This document shows, piece after piece, positions 43,008-46,354 of a stretch of DNA of 46,354 nucleotides (position 1 is the first letter of the stretch; every line of letters begins with the position of its first letter). Source of the stretch: Microbacterium sp. p3-SID336 (GTDB lineage: Bacteria; Actinomycetota; Actinomycetes; Actinomycetales; Microbacteriaceae); assembly GCF_025143365.1 (NCBI RefSeq), contig NZ_JALXPE010000033.1, positions 1-46,354 on the forward strand, given 5' to 3'. The notes beneath the pieces were generated by a model, which worked only from the letters and a program-made list of their open reading frames with translations, was not told the DNA's origin and ran no database searches. Both the position numbers and the translations under genes were made by a program.

Positions 43008-43115
43008 GGCGATGCCGCTCTGCGTTGTGAGGCGATGCCGCTCTGCGTCAGGAGGCGATGCCGCGCCGCGTCGTGAGGCGATGCCGCTCCGCGTCGTGAG
43101 GTGATGCCGCTCTGC
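42985..43115. repeat. 23-bp tandem array, about six units
   Basis: Units begin at 42985, 43008, 43031, 43054, 43077 and 43100, each close to GGCGATGCCGCTCTGCGT followed by five or so variable bases ending GTGA or similar. The first unit contains the stop codon of the upstream gene; the rest lie in the gap before the convergent SRPBCC gene. GCGCRAAGGGGCA occurs at both edges (about 42953 and 43115). Confidence 0.9.
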
Positions 43116-43136
43116 GCAAAGGGGCACAGCCGCGGA

Positions 43137-43574
43137 TCAGTGCGCCCTGCCCTCCGCGAGGTAGCCGAGCCGATGCAGCGTCTCGGCGTTGCGCCAGCGC
43201 AGCATCGGCGTGGTCAGGAAGCGGGGGAGCAGCGTGGCCGGACCCTTCACCGGCTCCTCATCGATGCGCACCTGGCACCCCGTGTGGATGGTCCGCGCGC
43301 GCAGCGTCACCCGCGCCTCGCCGACCGGCCAGCCCCGCGCTCGCAGCACGGCGCTGTGCGGCGGGTGCCACTCCACGAGCTCAGTGGTGTCATCCAGCAA
43401 GGCAGGCCACACACCGACGGAGTGGTGCAGCTGCGCTCCCGGAGCGGGCCAGGACGCATCGACGTCGCGCATGCGCGAGGCGCCGACGACCCAGGTGGGA
43501 TAGAGCCAGCCGTTCGCGAGCACGCGGAACACATCCTCGGTCGTGCAGGCCAGGTCGCGGGTGTTGGTCGCCAT
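43137..43574 (-). CDS. SRPBCC (START-like) family protein
   Basis: A 145-residue protein of the SRPBCC/polyketide-cyclase fold, a helix-grip hydrophobic pocket protein. Typical features are the opening ACTTEDVFRVLANGWLYPTW, the central SVGVWPALLDDTTELVEW strands, and the long C-terminal helix with RFLTTPMLRWRNAETLHRLG. Such proteins bind or modify lipids or aromatic ligands. The ATG at 43574 has GGAGGA just upstream. It is divergent from the P450 gene, with 143 bp between them, so the two may share control and a hydrophobic substrate; this is inference. Confidence 0.85.
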   Translation of the reverse strand: MATNTRDLACTTEDVFRVLANGWLYPTWVVGASRMRDVDASWPAPGAQLHHSVGVWPALLDDTTELVEWHPPHSAVLRARGWPVGEARVTLRARTIHTGCQVRIDEEPVKGPATLLPRFLTTPMLRWRNAETLHRLGYLAEGRAH

Positions 43575-43627
43575 GATTCCTCCGTTCGCGGCCATCCTGC
43601 GAGACGGCGATTCGTGAGGACAGGTGC

Positions 43628-43656
43628 TTGACAACCCGGGCGCAGCGCCGATTAGC
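43628..43656 (+). promoter_or_regulatory. Promoter of the P450 gene
   Basis: TTGACA (43628-43633) is a perfect -35. ATTAGC (43651-43656, 17-bp spacer) or TAGCAC two bases on is a weak -10. The transcript would have a leader of about 55 nt. Confidence 0.55.
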
Positions 43657-43717
43657 ACAATCCTCCGCGTGACGCTCCCCCCTGGAGCCGCCGGACGACC
43701 GATGACAGGGTCGTGGC

Positions 43718-45046
43718 ATGCTTCAGCGACTGACCACCCGGATCTCCCACGGCCTCGACGCGGTCCTGCACGAGGACTCGCCCCTGCTGCTGACGCGAGG
43801 CTACGACTTCGGCGAGCGGATCTGGCGCCGTGCGCGCTCCGGCGCCCGTTCCGCACCCTTGCGCCTGCTCGGACACGAAGCCGCCTTCGTCCGCGGCGCG
43901 GAGGGGGTCGAGCTGTTCTACGACGAGAGCCGGATCGCCCGGGCGGGCGCGATGCCCGGGCTCGTGCGCGAGCCGCTGTTCGGCCACGGCTCCGTGCACG
44001 CTCTCGACGGCGCGGCGCACCGGCATCGCAAGGCCACGTTCGTCGAGGTGGCCTACGCGGACGCACAGGTCGAGCGCGTGGTCCCGCTGCTGGAGCGGGA
44101 ATGGGAAGCGGAGCGCGAGGAGTGGCGGCGCGGCGGCACCCGCAGTGCGTACGACGCTGCGGTGGGCGCGTTCGGTCGCGCGATGATGCGGTGGGCGGGG
44201 CTGCCAGGGACCGCGGCGGCGCAGACGCGCTGGTCGGCCCGACTCGCCCAGATCGTGGACGGCTTCGGGGTGCCGTACTCGCCGGAGTACCTCGTGGCGA
44301 CCGCCAACCGGCTGTGGTCCGATCGGCACGCACGACGCCTGATCGAAGCGGTCCGCGGCGGATCGCTCCAGGCGCCGGAGGGAACGGCGCTGGCCGCGTG
44401 GGCGTTCCATCGCGACGAGCACGGCGAGCTGCTTCCCGCGCGGGTCGCCGGCGTGGAGCTGCAGAACAGCATCCGCCCGATGATCGCCGCCGCGCGGTTC
44501 GTGGCGTTCGCCGCGAAGGAGCTGCACGACCACCCGGAGTGGCGCGAGCGCATCGCGGCGGAGACCGCCGAGCGCGGCGCCCTCGTGGGCGGACCGCTCG
44601 CCACCGCGTTCGCGCAGGAGGTGCGCCGCACCGGGCTGTTCGTGCCCATGCTGCCCGGCCGCACGCGCACGGCGGTCGATATCGACGGCGTGCACGTCCC
44701 CGAGGGCGGGAGGGTCGTCCTCGACATCCTCGGCACCGACACCGACGAGCGGTCCTGGGCCCATCCGGAGCGCTTCGCCCCCGACCGCTTCGTCGACGTC
44801 GAGGACTACGAATCCATCGTGACGTTCATCCCGCAGGGCGGGGGAGACGTCGCCACCGGCCACCGCTGCCCTGGCGAGAAGATCGTCATCGTCGGCCTCT
44901 CCGCGGCGGTCGCCGTGCTCAGCGACCCCGACCTCGAGGTGCAGGGGCGCGGGCTGGAGGTGAACCGGCGCCGGCTTCCCACCAAGCCCGCCTCCGGTGG
45001 CGCGGTGCGGGCGAAGGGCACCCGGCGCGGCTGCCCGTTCCACTGA
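43718..45046 (+). CDS. CYP152-family cytochrome P450 (fatty-acid peroxygenase/decarboxylase)
   Basis: A 442-residue P450 that uses H2O2 with fatty acids. The heme loop is GGGDVATGHRCPGE with Cys384. The CYP152 hallmark Arg-Pro pair that binds the fatty-acid carboxylate is R253-P254 in ELQNSIRPMIAAARFVAFAA, replacing the acid-alcohol pair of normal P450s. The residue matching Gln85 of P450BSbeta and His85 of OleT appears to be His94 (GSVHALDG). It would therefore hydroxylate fatty acids at alpha or beta carbons or form terminal alkenes. ATG 43718 has only a weak ribosome site. No redox partner is nearby, as expected. It is followed by a zinc dehydrogenase gene. Confidence 0.93.
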   Translation: MLQRLTTRISHGLDAVLHEDSPLLLTRGYDFGERIWRRARSGARSAPLRLLGHEAAFVRGAEGVELFYDESRIARAGAMPGLVREPLFGHGSVHALDGAAHRHRKATFVEVAYADAQVERVVPLLEREWEAEREEWRRGGTRSAYDAAVGAFGRAMMRWAGLPGTAAAQTRWSARLAQIVDGFGVPYSPEYLVATANRLWSDRHARRLIEAVRGGSLQAPEGTALAAWAFHRDEHGELLPARVAGVELQNSIRPMIAAARFVAFAAKELHDHPEWRERIAAETAERGALVGGPLATAFAQEVRRTGLFVPMLPGRTRTAVDIDGVHVPEGGRVVLDILGTDTDERSWAHPERFAPDRFVDVEDYESIVTFIPQGGGDVATGHRCPGEKIVIVGLSAAVAVLSDPDLEVQGRGLEVNRRRLPTKPASGGAVRAKGTRRGCPFH

Positions 45047-45149
45047 GCCGCGGTCGCATGAGGGGCCTTCGCTGTCAACCCGGTGGTCGCGGCCGATTCG
45101 CTCGCCGAGCGTGGAAGGCGACACGATCGACGACACCACGGAGGACACC

Positions 45150-46334
45150 ATGAAGGCACTCACCTGGCAGGGCAAGCGCACCGTGACCGTGGAGGAGGTG
45201 CCAGACCCGCTCATCCAGCAGCCCGAGGACGCGATCATCCGCGTGACCTCCTCGGCGATCTGCGGCTCCGACCTGCACCTGTACGAACTGCTGGGCCCGT
45301 TCCTCGACCGCGGCGACATCCTCGGGCACGAGCCGATGGGCGTGGTCGTCGAGGTCGGCGCGAACGTCACCCGTCTCGCGCCGGGCGACCGCGTCGTGAT
45401 CCCGTTCAACATCTCCTGCGGCGAGTGCTTCTTCTGCCTGCGCGGGCTGCAGTCTCAGTGCGAGACCACCCAGGTGCGGGAGTACGGCAGCGGCGCCTCC
45501 CTGTTCGGCTACACCAAGCTCTACGGGCAAGTCCCCGGCGGGCAGGCCGAGTACCTGCGCGTGCCGCTCGCGGACTACAACCACATCCGCGTCGCGCCCG
45601 ACCTCCCGGATGAGCGGTACCTGTTCCTCAGCGACATCCTGCCGACCGCCTGGCAGGGCGTGGAGTATGCGCAGCTGCCCGAGGGCGGCACCCTCGCCGT
45701 GATGGGGCTCGGTCCGGTGGGTCAGTTCGTCTCGCGCATCGCCCGCCACCGCGGCCACCGCGTGATCGCGGTCGAGCCGGTGCCCGAGCGCCGGGCGATG
45801 GCTGAGCGACACGGCATCGAGACGCTCGACCTCACGGACACGACGGTCGCCGAGCTGCGCGACGCCACCGAGGGCCGCGGCGCCGACGCCGTCGTGGATG
45901 CGGTGGGCCTGGAGGCACACGGCAACAGCGGCATCGAGTTCATGCAGAAGGCGGTGGGACTTCTGCCCGACCCCGCCGCGCGACAGCTGCTCGACAAGGC
46001 CGGGGTCGACCGCCTCGCCGCGCTCTATGCCTCGATCGACGCCGTCCGTCGCGGCGGGACCGTATCGCTGAGCGGCGTGTATGCGGGCGACGCCGACATC
46101 ATGCCGATGAAGACCCTGTTCGACAAGCAGGTGACGCTGCGCATGGGCCAGTGCAACGTGAAGAACTGGATCGACGACCTGCTGCCCCTCGTCGAGGATC
46201 CTGCTGATCCGCTCGGGGTGATGGACCTCACCACCCACCACGCGCCGCTCGACGACGCCCCCGACCTCTACCGCACGTTCCAGCAGAAGGAGGACGGCTG
46301 CATCAAGGTCGTCCTGCACCCGTCGGCCGCGTGA
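45150..46334 (+). CDS. Zinc-dependent alcohol dehydrogenase (glutathione-independent FDH-like)
   Basis: A 394-residue medium-chain dehydrogenase. Catalytic zinc ligands are Cys38 (CGSDLHLY) and His60-Glu61 (GHEPMG). The structural zinc is held by Cys90, Cys93, Cys96 and Cys104. The NAD-binding loop is VMGLGPVGQF. The length and the segment FMQKAVGLLPDPAARQLLDK fit the longer formaldehyde-dehydrogenase-like group that needs no glutathione, although formaldehyde itself is not certain as substrate. ATG 45150 has GGAGG 5-6 nt upstream; the frame is open upstream without similarity. It lies 103 bp behind the P450, possibly co-transcribed. The stop is 20 bp from the window end. Confidence 0.9.
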   Translation: MKALTWQGKRTVTVEEVPDPLIQQPEDAIIRVTSSAICGSDLHLYELLGPFLDRGDILGHEPMGVVVEVGANVTRLAPGDRVVIPFNISCGECFFCLRGLQSQCETTQVREYGSGASLFGYTKLYGQVPGGQAEYLRVPLADYNHIRVAPDLPDERYLFLSDILPTAWQGVEYAQLPEGGTLAVMGLGPVGQFVSRIARHRGHRVIAVEPVPERRAMAERHGIETLDLTDTTVAELRDATEGRGADAVVDAVGLEAHGNSGIEFMQKAVGLLPDPAARQLLDKAGVDRLAALYASIDAVRRGGTVSLSGVYAGDADIMPMKTLFDKQVTLRMGQCNVKNWIDDLLPLVEDPADPLGVMDLTTHHAPLDDAPDLYRTFQQKEDGCIKVVLHPSAA

Positions 46335-46354
46335 CGCGTGGGCGGCCCGGTCCC

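Noticed and set aside
42985..43115. CRISPR array
   Set aside because: The 23-bp units are contiguous without unique spacers and there are no cas genes, so it is a simple tandem repeat.

Overview
The window is a high-GC, densely coded stretch from an actinobacterium, most probably a Microbacteriaceae member such as Microbacterium. The evidence is the strong GC bias at third codon positions, the NucS mismatch endonuclease, an actinobacterial GAP-family protein, the fused MrpA/B subunit, many GTG and TTG starts, and many genes whose start codon lies 6-8 nt behind a TANNNT -10 box, as in leaderless actinobacterial mRNAs. I place 44 protein genes. I saw no rRNA, tRNA, CRISPR array or recognisable transposase.

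Layout. 1-2574: a trimethylamine-monooxygenase-like flavoprotein (cut by the window edge), divergent from an EamA exporter. 2549-5688: a two-gene minus unit, a VWA protein fused to a solute-binding-like domain followed by an NAD-dependent epimerase. 5864-12278: a seven-gene overlapping MoxR/DUF58/VWA (Bat-like) operon. 12345-17490: a kinase-fold phosphotransferase, a PNPOx-family protein, a ZIP transporter, a VapBC toxin-antitoxin pair, argG and a GntR regulator. 17687-21086: a TetR / degenerate ABC ATPase / YhgE-Pip operon. 21221-24663: penicillin acylase and an alpha/beta hydrolase. 24688-25832: a DUF559 endonuclease gene between two copies of an ~85-bp inverted-repeat element. 25864-32215: a complete Mrp-type Na+/H+ antiporter operon, mrpA(B)CDEFG, on the minus strand. 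32334-36244: a polytopic membrane protein and a divergent LacI regulator/MFS pair that share an operator. 36266-39323: a NarL-type two-component system divergent from a GAP-family membrane protein. 39364-43007: nucS, a coiled-coil membrane protein, a HAD phosphatase, a cold-shock protein with a long structured upstream region, and a shikimate dehydrogenase whose 3' end runs into a 23-bp tandem array. 43137-46334: an SRPBCC protein, a CYP152-type P450 peroxygenase and a zinc alcohol dehydrogenase.

How the genes work together. The MoxR operon probably assembles a membrane complex of VWA proteins, with a cytosolic AAA+ ATPase acting as chaperone. The Mrp operon encodes one hetero-oligomeric cation/proton antiporter. 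The TetR operon looks like a self-regulated membrane transporter. The LacI/MFS pair looks like a substrate-induced uptake or efflux unit.

The most unusual object is the DUF559 cassette at 24688-25832. It holds a single putative PD-(D/E)xK nuclease gene, bounded by nested perfect 16-17-bp inverted repeats, and it sits with almost no spare DNA between the 3' ends of two convergent housekeeping-type genes. Other points of interest are a CYP152 P450 with an OleT-like histidine, a catalytically degenerate ABC ATPase paired with YhgE, and the structured region upstream of the cold-shock gene.
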